A stretch of DNA of 64,000 bases, taken from Pelomonas dachongensis (GTDB taxonomy: Bacteria; Pseudomonadota; Gammaproteobacteria; Burkholderiales; Burkholderiaceae_C). Position numbers and translations under genes: made by a program. The stretch lies in the NCBI RefSeq assembly GCF_043555865.1, contig NZ_JBIGHY010000010.1:136082-200081 (forward strand). The letters run 5' to 3'. Shown piece after piece: positions 22,100 to 31,050 of this stretch (position 1 is the stretch's first letter; every line of letters starts with the position of its first letter). The notes under the pieces were generated by a model. That model was given only the letters and a program-made list of their open reading frames with translations. It was not told where the DNA came from and searched no databases.

Positions 22100-24360
22100 G
22101 GCGTGCTCAGCGTGCCGCCGAGATGGGGCGCGAGGTGGCGCGCGAAGAAGGCGTCCATCGTGCGGTACAGGTGCAACCGCGTCACCCGGCCGGTAATGCC
22201 GTGTGCCTTGCCGGGGTAGATCTGCAGGTCGAACGTCTTGCCAGCGTTCTGCAAGGCCTCCACCAGGCGCAGCGTGTGCTCGAACAGCACATTGTCGTCG
22301 GCCGTGCCGTGCATCAGCAGCAACGGCCTGGCCAGCAGCGCAGCGCGCGACGGCAGGTGGGCGCTGGCATACGGCGCAGCCTTGCCGCCCTCAGGGAGAC
22401 CGAGATAACGCTCCGTGTAGGCGGTGTCGTAGAGTGACCAGTCGGTCACTGGCGCGACGGCCGCGGCGGCGGCAAATGGCGTGTCGGCGTCCAGCACCGC
22501 GCGGGCGGCCAGGTAGCCGCCGTAGCTCCATCCGAAGAAGCCGACGCGCGCGGCGTCGACACCCGGCACCCGCGCCGGCAGCTGGCGAACGGCGGCAAAC
22601 AGGTCGGCCACCTCGATCTGGCCGAATGCGCGGTGATGGGCGCGCGTGAAGTCGCGGTCGCGGTACTGCATGCCCCGCGTGTCCAGCGTCATCACGCCGT
22701 AGCCGCGCTGCTGCCAGTACGCGATCAAGGGCATGTCGCGGCCCCAGCCCCAGTTGACGGTCGACGCGCCCGGCCCGCCGTAGGCCATCACGATGACGGG
22801 ATGCTTGCCGGCGCGGCGGTCCTGAGGCGCGAAGAAGAACGCATTCAGCGGCGTGCGGCCGTCGTCCGCCGTCAGCTGCAGCGCCAGCGGCGTGTTGCCG
22901 TAGTCAGCCAGTTCGGCGGCTGGCGCGTCGCCGGCGAGCGCGATGGCGCGCTCGGCCCCCAGCCCGCGCAGTTCCAGCCGGGGCGGCTGGCCCCAGGCGG
23001 AACTCGTGACCAGCAGCCGGGTGCAGGCCGCGTCTGCCTTGGCGTCGCGCCATTGGCGGCTGGCAGCGCCCGGCACCGCACGCGCCCTGCCGCCGGACAG
23101 CGGCTGGCTGAACAGATCCTGGCTTTTGCCCAGGTCGCCCGCTGCCGCGAACACGACCTGCTGCGCATCGGCGCAGATCGCGTGCGCCACCGCTTCAGGC
23201 ATCTGCGTCAGCGGCGTGCGCGTGCCACTGGCGCGGTCGATCAGCAGCAACTGGCGCCGGCCGGAGGTCTCGCTGGACCACAGCAGGCCGCGCGGCGTCT
23301 CGATGAGGTCGTCGTGCACCTCGACCCAGGCGGGGTCGGTCTCGACGGTGATGTCGCGGGCCGCCAGGCCCGGGCCGGCGGGCTTGAACTCCGTCAGCGT
23401 CAGCCGCGTCTGGTCGCGCGTGAACCACTGCAGCCACGGCGTGCCGTCGCGGAACCAGCCGGCGCGTGCGATGTACTCGGCCGAGGCGGGCAGCGCAAGC
23501 TCGCGTCGCGGGCCGCCGGCCGCGTCGAGCACGAAGGCCGTCACGCGGGCATTGGCCTCGCCGGCGGCGGGGTAGCGCTGCTGGGTCAGCGCGGTGCGGT
23601 CGGCAAAGATCTGCGCGCGCGTCTTCTCGGCCACGCCGGCTTCGTCGACACGCAGCGCCAGCAACGACCTGCCGTCCTTGCTCCACCAGTAGCCGCGCTG
23701 GCGACCCAGTTCCTCGGCGGCGATGAATTCGGCCAGGCCCCAGCCGAGGGTGTCGCTGCCGTCGCTCGTCAGCTGGCGCGGCTGGCCGCCGTCGGCCAGC
23801 GGCAGCACGAACAGGTTGCCGCCCTGCACGTAGGCCAGCGTCCGGCCGTCGGGTGCGCAGCGCGGGTCCTGCTTGGGCGCGCCAGCGTCCAGCGCCAGGC
23901 GCTGCGCCTGAGGACCGCCCGCCGTCAGCCGCACGACGTAGAGGTCGCCCGACAGCGGGAACAGCAGCGTGCGGTCGTCGTTGCCGCACCACTGGTAGCC
24001 GGTGATGCCACGCTGCGTGATGCGCTGGCGCTCCAGCGCCATCTTCTCGGCCTCGCTGAGCTTCTGTTCGGCGCCGCCGAGCAGGTCGGCCGCCGCCACC
24101 AGCTTGCGCGGCTCGCCGCCGGTGGCGGGCTGAGCCCACAGCTCCAGCACCTCGCTGTCGGCCTGCGACGGGCGCAGGAAGCTGACCCATTGCCCGCCGG
24201 GCGAGACCTCGGCCTGGCGCGGCAGGCGGCCGGGCAGCGGCGGGTCGGCGGTGATGCGCTCGAGCGAGAGGGGTTTCGGCTGGGGCTGGGCAAGGGAGAC
24301 GCTTGTGGCGCCGGCACAGGCCAGCGTGGCCGCCAGCCAGGTCATGAGGATCTTCATCAC
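22096..24360 (-). CDS. S9 family prolyl oligopeptidase / dipeptidyl peptidase IV
   Basis: 754-residue exported serine peptidase. A signal peptide (1 to about 24) leads to a DPP IV N-terminal beta-propeller (about 90-480, including WWSKDGRSLLALRVDE) and a C-terminal alpha/beta-hydrolase. Catalytic residues are Ser in GWSYGG, Asp in GTADDN and His in KAHGITG. VYGGP-type block appears as MAYGGPGAS. It probably cleaves X-Pro dipeptides in the periplasm. First gene of a three-gene minus-strand operon with the binding protein and yciH. Confidence 0.9.
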   Translation of the reverse strand: MMKILMTWLAATLACAGATSVSLAQPQPKPLSLERITADPPLPGRLPRQAEVSPGGQWVSFLRPSQADSEVLELWAQPATGGEPRKLVAAADLLGGAEQKLSEAEKMALERQRITQRGITGYQWCGNDDRTLLFPLSGDLYVVRLTAGGPQAQRLALDAGAPKQDPRCAPDGRTLAYVQGGNLFVLPLADGGQPRQLTSDGSDTLGWGLAEFIAAEELGRQRGYWWSKDGRSLLALRVDEAGVAEKTRAQIFADRTALTQQRYPAAGEANARVTAFVLDAAGGPRRELALPASAEYIARAGWFRDGTPWLQWFTRDQTRLTLTEFKPAGPGLAARDITVETDPAWVEVHDDLIETPRGLLWSSETSGRRQLLLIDRASGTRTPLTQMPEAVAHAICADAQQVVFAAAGDLGKSQDLFSQPLSGGRARAVPGAASRQWRDAKADAACTRLLVTSSAWGQPPRLELRGLGAERAIALAGDAPAAELADYGNTPLALQLTADDGRTPLNAFFFAPQDRRAGKHPVIVMAYGGPGASTVNWGWGRDMPLIAYWQQRGYGVMTLDTRGMQYRDRDFTRAHHRAFGQIEVADLFAAVRQLPARVPGVDAARVGFFGWSYGGYLAARAVLDADTPFAAAAAVAPVTDWSLYDTAYTERYLGLPEGGKAAPYASAHLPSRAALLARPLLLMHGTADDNVLFEHTLRLVEALQNAGKTFDLQIYPGKAHGITGRVTRLHLYRTMDAFFARHLAPHLGGTLSTP

Positions 24361-24642
24361 CGAATGCTAGCGGCGCACAGACGCTGCGCGCCCCGGGCGT
24401 ACGCCACGGTGTCGTGTGGCGTGCTGACGACGTCACTGTGACGACCAAAACTAAATTTATCAAATCAAACGGCATGCCGACGCGGTAGCGGCATGAGCCA
24501 ATCGGTTGCAGCGCAGCGGATAAACCCCTCTTCATCGAGCCATTTTTGCGTATTTCCGCACGCCAACGTAGATCCAGCAAGGTTTCGAACTTGCCGTTTA
24601 ATTTGACAAATTTATCATTTGAAAATCAACAAAGGACAGGTC
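24361..24642. other. AT-rich divergent intergenic region upstream of cheW
   Basis: 282 bases between the S9 peptidase and cheW. Unlike its surroundings it is AT-rich in two places that share the word AAATTTATCA (24454-24463 and 24609-24618). The second copy directly follows ATTTGACAAAT, a 5-1-5 palindrome. A ribosome-binding site AAAGGACAGG lies at 24631-24640. No convincing sigma-28 promoter was found by eye. Confidence 0.4.
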
Positions 24643-25119
24643 ATGACCGCCATCTCCGTCATCGAACAACAAGCCGTGGCCACTGCTGCTCCACTGGAGG
24701 TGCTGACCTCCCGCCTGGGCGCCGAGGAGTACGGCATCGACATCCTGGCCGTGCAGGAGATCCGCCGCTTCGAGCCGGCCACGCGCATTGCCAACGCTGC
24801 CGCCTACCTGCTGGGCGTGATCAACCTGCGCGGTGTCATCGTGCCCATCATCGACCTGCGCCACCGCATGGGCCTGCCCGCCGAGACCGGGCCGGAGACG
24901 GTGATCGTCATCGTCACTGTTGCCAACCGCACCGTCGGCCTGGTCGTCGACTCGGTCTCCGACGTCGTCGCGTTGAAGCCCGAGCAGGTGCAGCCCCGGC
25001 CCGGCATGGGCAGCCATGTGGACGCCGATCACATCGTCGGCATGGCCACGCTGGAAACCGCCGAGAGCCGGCGCATGCTGCTCCTCATCGACCTGAAGGC
25101 GCTGCTGCGCGACATGTGA
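24643..25119 (+). CDS. cheW: Chemotaxis coupling protein CheW
   Basis: 158-residue scaffold linking chemoreceptors to CheA. It contains FGAEEYGIDILAVQEIRRF-like N-terminal sheet, ANAAAYLLGVINLRGVIVPIIDLR (the receptor-binding core) and VVDSVSDVVAL. ATG 24643 is chosen because AAAGGACAGG precedes it; a TTG eight codons upstream is in frame but lacks such a site. The receptor gene follows 196 bases downstream, and cheA is not in the window. Confidence 0.93.
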   Translation: MTAISVIEQQAVATAAPLEVLTSRLGAEEYGIDILAVQEIRRFEPATRIANAAAYLLGVINLRGVIVPIIDLRHRMGLPAETGPETVIVIVTVANRTVGLVVDSVSDVVALKPEQVQPRPGMGSHVDADHIVGMATLETAESRRMLLLIDLKALLRDM

Positions 25120-25315
25120 GCCGCCGCCACGAGAACCAGTGAACTTCACACGTCGGCCTTTGACGCGTTCACGCGACGGCATTGCCGAGAACGAAGTCCC
25201 GGGCGTAGGCTCAAAGACAGCGACGGCCCAGAGACGGCCGCACGCCGCGAGCCGCGAGCCGCTCACGCGAACACCATGCCCCCACCCGCGCTGACCTCAG
25301 CGCACAGGAGACCCC

Positions 25316-27043
25316 ATGAATGCAATGAAGAACCTGCGCATCGGCACCCGCCTCGGCGGCGCCTTTGCCCTGGTGGCCGTGTTGATGGTCGCCATGGCTG
25401 TCAACGGCTGGCTCGGCCTGAAGGCCGTGCGCAGCGAGATGGACGCCGTGCTGAAGGACCGTTATGTCAAGGTCAAGATCGCCAACGACATCGGCGACGA
25501 CCTCAACGTGCAGGCGCGGTCCATGCGCAACCTGCTGTTGCTCGACAGCGAGGAAAAGCGCCAGCCCGAGATCCAGAACATCGCAACCGCGCGTGACCGC
25601 ATCTCTAAGAACTACGAACAACTGGACAAGCGCATCAACACCCCGGAGGGCCACAAGCACTTCGAGAAGCTACAGGCCGAACGCAGAGCTTTCGTGGCCA
25701 GCCAGACGGAGTTCCTGAGCCTGGTCAAGGCCGGTGACATGGAGGGCGCCAAGACCGTGCTGCTGGACAAGCTGCGTCCGCTGCAGCTGACCTACATGAA
25801 GGAGCTGGCGGAAATGACCCACTTCCAAGAAAGGCTGATGGACGAGGCGGGCACCGACACCTACGCCACCATCGACCGCGTCACGCTGATGTCAGTGGGC
25901 GGCACGCTGCTGGGCCTGGTCATGGCGGTGATTGCGGGCCTGATGGTCACGCGTTCCATCACGCGCCCGATGGCCGTCGTGGTGACCGACCTGAACACGG
26001 TAGCCGGTGGTGATCTGACGATCAACGTCGTGACCGACCGCGGCGACGAACTCGGTGCGCTGCAGCGCGCGCTGTCGGACACGGTGGCGGCGCTGCGCCG
26101 CGTCGTGGGCGAGGTGCGATCCGGCGTCGACTCTGTGACCACGGCCTCCAGCCAAATTGCGGCCGGCAACCAGGACCTCTCCAGCCGCACCGAACAGCAG
26201 GCCTCCAGCCTGCAGGAAACCGCCAGCTCGATGGAAGAGCTGACGGCCACCGTGCGCCAGAGCGCCGACACGGCCCGCGCCGCCAGCGGCCTGGCCGCGC
26301 AGGCGAGCGAGGCCGCTGGCCGCGGCGGCGAGGTGGTGGGCCAGGTCGTCGGCACGATGGACGAGATCAGCACCAGCAGCCGCAAGATCGTCGACATCAT
26401 CGCGGTCATCGACGGCATCGCGTTCCAGACCAACATCCTGGCGCTGAACGCCGCGGTCGAAGCCGCCCGCGCTGGTGAGCAAGGCCGCGGCTTCGCGGTC
26501 GTCGCCAGCGAGGTGCGCTCGCTGGCCCAGCGCAGCGCCGAAGCCGCCAAGGAGATCAAGACGCTGATTGGCGCCAGCGTCGAGCGGGTCGAGGCGGGCA
26601 GCCGCCAGGTGGCCGATGCAGGCCAGGCCATGCAGTCCATCGTCGAGCAAGTTCGCAAGGTCAATGACTTGATCGGCGAGATCGCCGGCACCGCGAGCGA
26701 ACAAAGCCGCGGCATCGAGCAGGTCAACATCGCCGTCACGCAGATGGACCAGGTCACCCAGCAGAACGCCGCGCTGGTGGAGGAGAGCGCCGCCGCCGCG
26801 AGCAGCTTGGCTCACCAGGCCGAGGCCCTGGCCAAGGCCGTGGCGGTCTTCCGCGTCGGCCACTCGACCAGCGCCCCCGCCCCTGCACGCGCAGCCGCCG
26901 CGCCCGCACGCGCGCCTGCAGCGCCGGCCCCCCACACGTCGCGCGCACCCGTGAAGCCGGCACGGCCCGCCGCAACGGCCCGTCCTGCACCGCAGCTCAG
27001 CGCGAGGTCCCCGGACGCGGACATGGCCTGGGAGTCCTTCTGA
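25316..27043 (+). CDS. Methyl-accepting chemotaxis protein
   Basis: 575-residue inner-membrane receptor. TM1 is about residues 14-34, the periplasmic part (about 35-188) is predicted four-helix bundle, TM2 is about 189-212, then HAMP, two methylation helices (EQQASSLQETASSMEELTATV) and the invariant hairpin IDGIAFQTNILALNAAVEAARAGEQGRGFAVVA. The tail is Ala/Pro-rich and ends MAWESF, close to the CheR/CheB-tethering pentapeptide NWETF. It pairs with the cheW upstream and is closed by a strong terminator. Ligand unknown. Confidence 0.94.
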   Translation: MNAMKNLRIGTRLGGAFALVAVLMVAMAVNGWLGLKAVRSEMDAVLKDRYVKVKIANDIGDDLNVQARSMRNLLLLDSEEKRQPEIQNIATARDRISKNYEQLDKRINTPEGHKHFEKLQAERRAFVASQTEFLSLVKAGDMEGAKTVLLDKLRPLQLTYMKELAEMTHFQERLMDEAGTDTYATIDRVTLMSVGGTLLGLVMAVIAGLMVTRSITRPMAVVVTDLNTVAGGDLTINVVTDRGDELGALQRALSDTVAALRRVVGEVRSGVDSVTTASSQIAAGNQDLSSRTEQQASSLQETASSMEELTATVRQSADTARAASGLAAQASEAAGRGGEVVGQVVGTMDEISTSSRKIVDIIAVIDGIAFQTNILALNAAVEAARAGEQGRGFAVVASEVRSLAQRSAEAAKEIKTLIGASVERVEAGSRQVADAGQAMQSIVEQVRKVNDLIGEIAGTASEQSRGIEQVNIAVTQMDQVTQQNAALVEESAAAASSLAHQAEALAKAVAVFRVGHSTSAPAPARAAAAPARAPAAPAPHTSRAPVKPARPAATARPAPQLSARSPDADMAWESF

Positions 27044-27068
27044 GGCGACCCTGCAGTCCTGCACACCG

Positions 27069-27093
27069 ACCCGCCCGACCGGCGGGTTTTTTT
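27069..27093 (+). terminator. Rho-independent terminator after the chemoreceptor
   Basis: Perfect stem ACCCGCC (27069-27075) and GGCGGGT (27081-27087) with a five-base loop, followed by six further Ts. It is 26 bases past the receptor stop and 13 bases before the dusC stop on the opposite strand. Confidence 0.9.
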
Positions 27094-27105
27094 ACGCCGG
27101 CCCCG

Positions 27106-28041
27106 TCAGCGCGCGGCGCTGAACAGCCGGTGCGCCAGCTCGCCCGCATCGTTGACCGTGCGCAGCTCGGCATAGGCCGCGTCAGCCTCCGGGTAGGCCC
27201 GCTTCAGGTAGTGCAGCCACTGCTTGAGCCGCCCGCCCTGGTGCTTGGCGGCGACATGGCCGCGCACCTGATCGAAGAAAAGCTGCATCAGCGGCAGCAG
27301 CTCGCGCCACGGCACGGACGCCTCACGCTGACCGGCGATGCGCAGCGCCAGGCCGGGGTCGGCCACCATGCCGCGTCCCAGCATCAGGTGCTCGCAACCG
27401 CTGCGCTCGCGCGCCAGCTCGGCGTGTTCAGTCGTCCAGATTTCGCCGTTGGCGATGACGGTCAGCGGCACCGTCTCGCGCACGGCGGCGATGCGCTCCC
27501 AGTAGGCCGGCGGCTTGTAGCCATCGGCCTTCGTGCGGGCGTGCACGACGATTTCCTGCGCGCCCGCCGCATGGATTGCGCGGGCCACGTCCAGCGTGCG
27601 GCTGCCGTCCATGTAGCCCAGGCGCATCTTGGCCGAGACCATGATGCCCACCGGCACCGCGCGGCGCACGGCAGCGACGATGGCGTGGATCAGCTCCGGC
27701 TCGTCCAGCAGCACCGCGCCGCCGCGATGGCGGTTCACGCATTTGGCCGGGCAGCCGAAGTTCAGGTCGATGCCCTCGGGCTTGAGCTCGGCCAGCCGCG
27801 CGGCGTTCTCGGCCAGACAGGTCACGTCGGATCCCAGCAGCTGCGGATGCACCGGCACGCCGGCGGCCGTGCGCCCGCCGTTCTTCAACTCCGGCACGAT
27901 GCGCGTGAACACGCGCGCAGGCAGCAACTGGTCGGTCACACGGATGAACTCACTGACGCAGCGGTCCACGCCGCCGACGCGCGTCAGCACGTCGCGCAGG
28001 ATGTGGTCCAGCAGGCCTTCCATCGGCGCCAGCAGAATCAT
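27106..28041 (-). CDS. dusC: tRNA-dihydrouridine(16) synthase DusC
   Basis: FMN enzyme reducing uridine 16 of tRNA. 311 residues starting MILLAPMEGLLDHILRDVL. The DusC signature appears in CVSEFIRVTDQLLP. The catalytic Cys is in LNFGCPAKCVN, FMN contacts are in VVHARTKADGY, IANGEIW and MLGRGM. The ATG at 28041 is used; the 28 extra codons upstream are Arg/Ala-rich shadow. Its start overlaps the YgjP-like gene by four bases. Confidence 0.92.
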   Translation of the reverse strand: MILLAPMEGLLDHILRDVLTRVGGVDRCVSEFIRVTDQLLPARVFTRIVPELKNGGRTAAGVPVHPQLLGSDVTCLAENAARLAELKPEGIDLNFGCPAKCVNRHRGGAVLLDEPELIHAIVAAVRRAVPVGIMVSAKMRLGYMDGSRTLDVARAIHAAGAQEIVVHARTKADGYKPPAYWERIAAVRETVPLTVIANGEIWTTEHAELARERSGCEHLMLGRGMVADPGLALRIAGQREASVPWRELLPLMQLFFDQVRGHVAAKHQGGRLKQWLHYLKRAYPEADAAYAELRTVNDAGELAHRLFSAAR

Positions 28042-28643
28042 GGAGACTCCCGCCCGCCGGGTACGTCCGACGCCCCCCCGAGCGGGCGCAGGCGGGCTTG
28101 GGGCAGCCCGGCGCTCGGCCCGCAATTCGTGGCTTCTTGACTCATCAGGTACAGGCGCAGGTCGAATTCCAGCTGGAAGTAGTCAGGCTCCATGTGCTGG
28201 CAGAGCTTGTAGAAGGCCTTGTTGTGCTCCAGCTCACGCAGGTGGGCCAGCTCGTGCACGACGATCATGCGCAGCAGCGCGGCGGGCGCCTCCTTGAACA
28301 ACGTGGCGACGCGGATCTCACGGCGCATCTTCAGCTTCGCGCCCTGCACCTGCGTGCGGCGCGTGTGCGTGCCCAATGCGTGCTGCAGCACGCGCAGCTT
28401 GGCATCGTAGCCAACGAAGTTCAGCGGCTCGGCATTGCGCAGGTGGCGGGTCTTCAGGTCGTTCACGTAAGTGAACAGCGCGGAGTCGCTGCGCACCTCG
28501 TGCCGCTCCGGGAACCGGCGGGCCAGGTAGTCGACGAGGCGGCCTTCGCCGCGCAGCGTCTCGGCCTGCGCGATCAGTTCGGGTGGATAGCCCGCAAGGT
28601 AGCGGGCGGCACCCGCAGGGCTGGCAAGATGGGGCGATGTCAT
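28038..28643 (-). CDS. YgjP-like metallopeptidase-domain protein (DUF45)
   Basis: 201 residues. The zinc site is MIVVHELAHLRELEHNKAFY near residue 125 (HELAH plus a downstream His), as in the SprT/WLM group. E. coli YgjP is the nearest named relative and its in vivo role is unclear. The C-terminal 35 residues are Pro/Gly-rich and poorly conserved in appearance. Its ATG overlaps, head to head, the ATG of the ferredoxin gene (28637), so the two divergent genes share seven coding bases. Confidence 0.82.
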   Translation of the reverse strand: MTSPHLASPAGAARYLAGYPPELIAQAETLRGEGRLVDYLARRFPERHEVRSDSALFTYVNDLKTRHLRNAEPLNFVGYDAKLRVLQHALGTHTRRTQVQGAKLKMRREIRVATLFKEAPAALLRMIVVHELAHLRELEHNKAFYKLCQHMEPDYFQLEFDLRLYLMSQEATNCGPSAGLPQARLRPLGGASDVPGGRESP

Positions 28644-28933
28644 CTGATACGTTCACGGTGCGGCTGAAGCCGCAAGGCGCCATTTTCGACTGTGCGCCGG
28701 ACCAGCCCCTGCTGCTCGCCGCGCTGGCCGCCGGCATCGCGCTGCCGTGGTCCTGCCGCAATGGCACTTGCCGCACCTGCATCGCGCAGCTCATCGATGG
28801 CCGCATCGAGCACCGCATCGCCTGGCCCGGGCTGTCGGCGGAGGAGAAAGCCGACGGCTGGATCCTGCCCTGCGTGGCCGAACCGCGCAGTGACGTGACG
28901 CTGCAGACCGCGCCGCGCCAGCTTTGCTCTTGA
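28637..28933 (+). CDS. 2Fe-2S ferredoxin-domain protein
   Basis: 98-residue plant-type ferredoxin. Cluster ligands are the three Cys of SCRNGTCRTC and the later Cys in ILPCVAEP. It is a stand-alone domain with no reductase beside it, so the electron partner is unknown. The start ATG 28637 lies inside the first codons of the divergent YgjP-like gene; a GTG seven codons later would avoid the overlap. Confidence 0.85.
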   Translation: MSSDTFTVRLKPQGAIFDCAPDQPLLLAALAAGIALPWSCRNGTCRTCIAQLIDGRIEHRIAWPGLSAEEKADGWILPCVAEPRSDVTLQTAPRQLCS

Positions 28934-28976
28934 CGTCGGCACCAGCGCCGGCTCTCGCGTGAGAAGCGACATCCAT

Positions 28977-29038
28977 CCACAGCGCCTGTGGACAAACCCG
29001 TGAACAGCCTGCGGGCGGATGCGTTAAGTGCTTGGTCG
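28977..29038 (+). promoter_or_regulatory. DnaA-box-like word with conserved downstream TAAGTGCTTG
   Basis: CCACAG-CGC-CTGTGG forms a 6-3-6 palindrome (28977-28991). TGTGGACAA (28987-28995), one mismatch from the DnaA box complement, is followed after exactly 29 bases by TAAGTGCTTG (29025-29034) and then GTCG. The same two words at the same spacing occur upstream of minC on the other strand (32016-32067). Here the module points toward the acyltransferase gene at 29102. Confidence 0.5.
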
Positions 29039-29101
29039 TTCAGGGCTTTTCTTAACCTGCCTCAGTTTCAGGCACTGGGTTCAACCGGGACAATCCGGTC
29101 C

Positions 29102-29692
29102 ATGCATCGCACCATCTTCACGACGCCCGGCATCAGTACGCTGCTGCGCGGTTTCTCGCTCGCTTGGCTCAAGCTAGCCGGCTGGCGGGTGGAGGGCGAA
29201 CTGCCCTCGCGCTGCCAAAAGTGCGTGCTGATCGCCGCCCCGCACACCAGCAACTGGGATCTGCCCTACACGCTGTTCACCGCGTTCTCACTCAGACTGA
29301 ACCTGTACTGGATGGGCAAGGCCTCGATCTTCCGATGGCCTTTCGGCGGCCTGATGCGCTGGCTGGGCGGCATCGCGGTGAATCGCGACCAGTCAACCAA
29401 CATGGTGGCCGCGTCGGCTGCGGCGCTCAAAGCTGCTGACGGACCGGTTCAGCTGACTGTGCCGCCCGAGGGCACCCGCAGCAAGACGCGCTACTGGAAG
29501 ACCGGCTTCTACTGGATCGCCCACACCGCCCAGGTGCCCATCGTGATGGCCTACATGGACTATCCAAGCAAGCGCGCAGGCCTGGGGCCTGTGTTCACGC
29601 CCACCGGGGACATCGAGGCCGACATGGTCGAGATCAAGCGCTACTACGCCCAGTTCAAGGGCAAGAACTCAGACCAGTTCACGCACGAATGA
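29102..29692 (+). CDS. Lysophospholipid acyltransferase family protein (second copy)
   Basis: 196-residue PlsC-superfamily protein, same subgroup as the product of 8042-8662: PHTSNWDLPYTLF has the HxxxxD motif and PPEGTRSKTRYWKTGFYWIA the second block. The ATG at 29102 follows the conserved module at 28977-29038; 38 further codons are open upstream but overlap that module. The stop overlaps the VF530 gene start by four bases. Substrate unknown. Confidence 0.82.
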   Translation: MHRTIFTTPGISTLLRGFSLAWLKLAGWRVEGELPSRCQKCVLIAAPHTSNWDLPYTLFTAFSLRLNLYWMGKASIFRWPFGGLMRWLGGIAVNRDQSTNMVAASAAALKAADGPVQLTVPPEGTRSKTRYWKTGFYWIAHTAQVPIVMAYMDYPSKRAGLGPVFTPTGDIEADMVEIKRYYAQFKGKNSDQFTHE

Positions 29693-29925
29693 ACACGACG
29701 TCCAAAGACCCACTGCACGGCCTCACGCTGGAGGCCATCGTCACCGCGCTGGTCGAGCACTTCGGCTGGCGCGAGCTGGGTGAGCGCATCGCCATCAAGT
29801 GCTTTCAGGTGGACCCCAGCGTGTCGTCCAGCCTGAAGTTCCTGCGCAAGACGCCATGGGCGCGCGCGAAGGTGGAGAGCCTGTACCTGTTCATGCGGCG
29901 CGAGCAGGCCCGCGCCGCGCGGTAG
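29689..29925 (+). CDS. VF530 family DNA-binding-type protein (DUF2132)
   Basis: 78 residues matching the small VF530 fold: DPLHGLTLEAIVTALVEHFGWRELG, then CFQVDPSVSSSLKFLRKTPWAR and VESLYLF. Family members are predicted to bind DNA or a protein partner; no pathway is established. Coupled to the acyltransferase gene by ATGA, and convergent with minE (five bases apart). Confidence 0.88.
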   Translation: MNTTSKDPLHGLTLEAIVTALVEHFGWRELGERIAIKCFQVDPSVSSSLKFLRKTPWARAKVESLYLFMRREQARAAR

Positions 29926-29930
29926 GCCGG

Positions 29931-30197
29931 TCAGCGGCCAGCGGCCGTCTCCGGAAGTTCGATCTTCACTTCAAGCACCTCCAGGTCGCCCTGGCGCTCC
30001 ATGTGCACCTTGATGTCGTCCGGGTTGATCGACACGTACTTGCTGATGACGGCCACCAGTTCGCGCTGCAGCTGCGGCAGGTAGTCGGGGCTGCTGCTGC
30101 GGCCGTTGCGCTCGTGCGCGAGGATGAGCTGCAGCCGCTCCTTGGCGACGCTGGCCGTGCTCTTCTTCTCGCCGAGGAAAAAGTTCAGGAATCCCAT
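29931..30197 (-). CDS. minE: Cell division topological specificity factor MinE
   Basis: 88 residues. The N-terminal helix (MGFLNFFLGEKKSTASVAKERLQLILAHER) is the MinD-activating and membrane-contacting region; residues about 35-88 are the dimerising topological domain (VAVISKYVSINPDDIKVH). Last gene of minCDE, 16 bases after minD. Confidence 0.96.
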   Translation of the reverse strand: MGFLNFFLGEKKSTASVAKERLQLILAHERNGRSSSPDYLPQLQRELVAVISKYVSINPDDIKVHMERQGDLEVLEVKIELPETAAGR

Positions 30198-30213
30198 CTC
30201 AAGGCCTCCTTCT

Positions 30214-31029
30214 TCACTTGGCGCCGAACACGCGCTTGAACCAGCTCGGCTTCACGGCCTCGGTGAAGCGCATGGGCTTGTCCTCGCCCAGGAAGCGCGC
30301 GACGACGTCCTTGTAGGCCTCGGCCACGTCGGTGCCCTGCAAGTGGATGGCCGGCGTACCCTGGTTGGAGGCCTGCAGCACGCTGTCGCTCTCAGGGATG
30401 ACGCCGATCAGCGGCGTTCGCAGGATCTCGTGGATGTCGTCCAGGCTCAGCATCTGGCCGCCTTCGACACGGTTCGGGTTGTAGCGCGTGATGAGCAGGT
30501 GCTCCTTCACGGGCTCGCCACCTTCGATGGCGCGCTTGGTCTTGCTGGACAGCATGCCCAGGATGCGGTCGCTGTCGCGCACCGACGAGACCTCGGGGTT
30601 GGTCACCACCAGCGCCTCGTCGGCGTAATGCATGGCCATCAGCGCGCCGGTCTCGATGCCGGCCGGCGAGTCGCAGACGATGTAGTCGAACTCCATCGCC
30701 TTCAGCTCTTCCAGCACCCGCTCCACGCCTTCCTGCTTCAGCGCGTCCTTGTCGCGGGTCTGCGAGGCGGCCAGGATGTAGAGCTTGTCCAGCTGCTTGT
30801 CCTTGATCAGCGCCTGGGTCAGTTTGATCTCGTCGTTGACGACGTTGATCAGGTCGTACACGACGCGGCGCTCGACACCCATGATGAGGTCGAGGTTGCG
30901 CAGACCCACGTCGAAGTCGATGACGCAGGTCTTGAAGCCGCGCATCGCGAGGCCGGTGGCAAAGCTCGCGCTGGTGGTGGTCTTGCCGACCCCGCCCTTG
31001 CCGGAGGTGACGACGACGATCTTGGTCAT
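30214..31029 (-). CDS. minD: Septum site-determining ATPase MinD
   Basis: 271-residue ParA-like ATPase that oscillates on the membrane with MinE and recruits MinC. Deviant Walker A GKGGVGKTT (residues 10-18), DFDVGLRNLDL (switch region), CDSPAGIE, and a C-terminal amphipathic membrane helix ending SWFKRVFGAK. Central gene of minCDE, 21 bases after minC. Confidence 0.97.
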   Translation of the reverse strand: MTKIVVVTSGKGGVGKTTTSASFATGLAMRGFKTCVIDFDVGLRNLDLIMGVERRVVYDLINVVNDEIKLTQALIKDKQLDKLYILAASQTRDKDALKQEGVERVLEELKAMEFDYIVCDSPAGIETGALMAMHYADEALVVTNPEVSSVRDSDRILGMLSSKTKRAIEGGEPVKEHLLITRYNPNRVEGGQMLSLDDIHEILRTPLIGVIPESDSVLQASNQGTPAIHLQGTDVAEAYKDVVARFLGEDKPMRFTEAVKPSWFKRVFGAK

Positions 31030-31050
31030 CTGGGTGTTTCCTTGTTGAAT

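Noticed and set aside
24440..24530. Possible sigma-28 promoter for cheW (GCGGATAA at 24516)
   Set aside because: No -35 match at 11 bases upstream (GCCAATCG).
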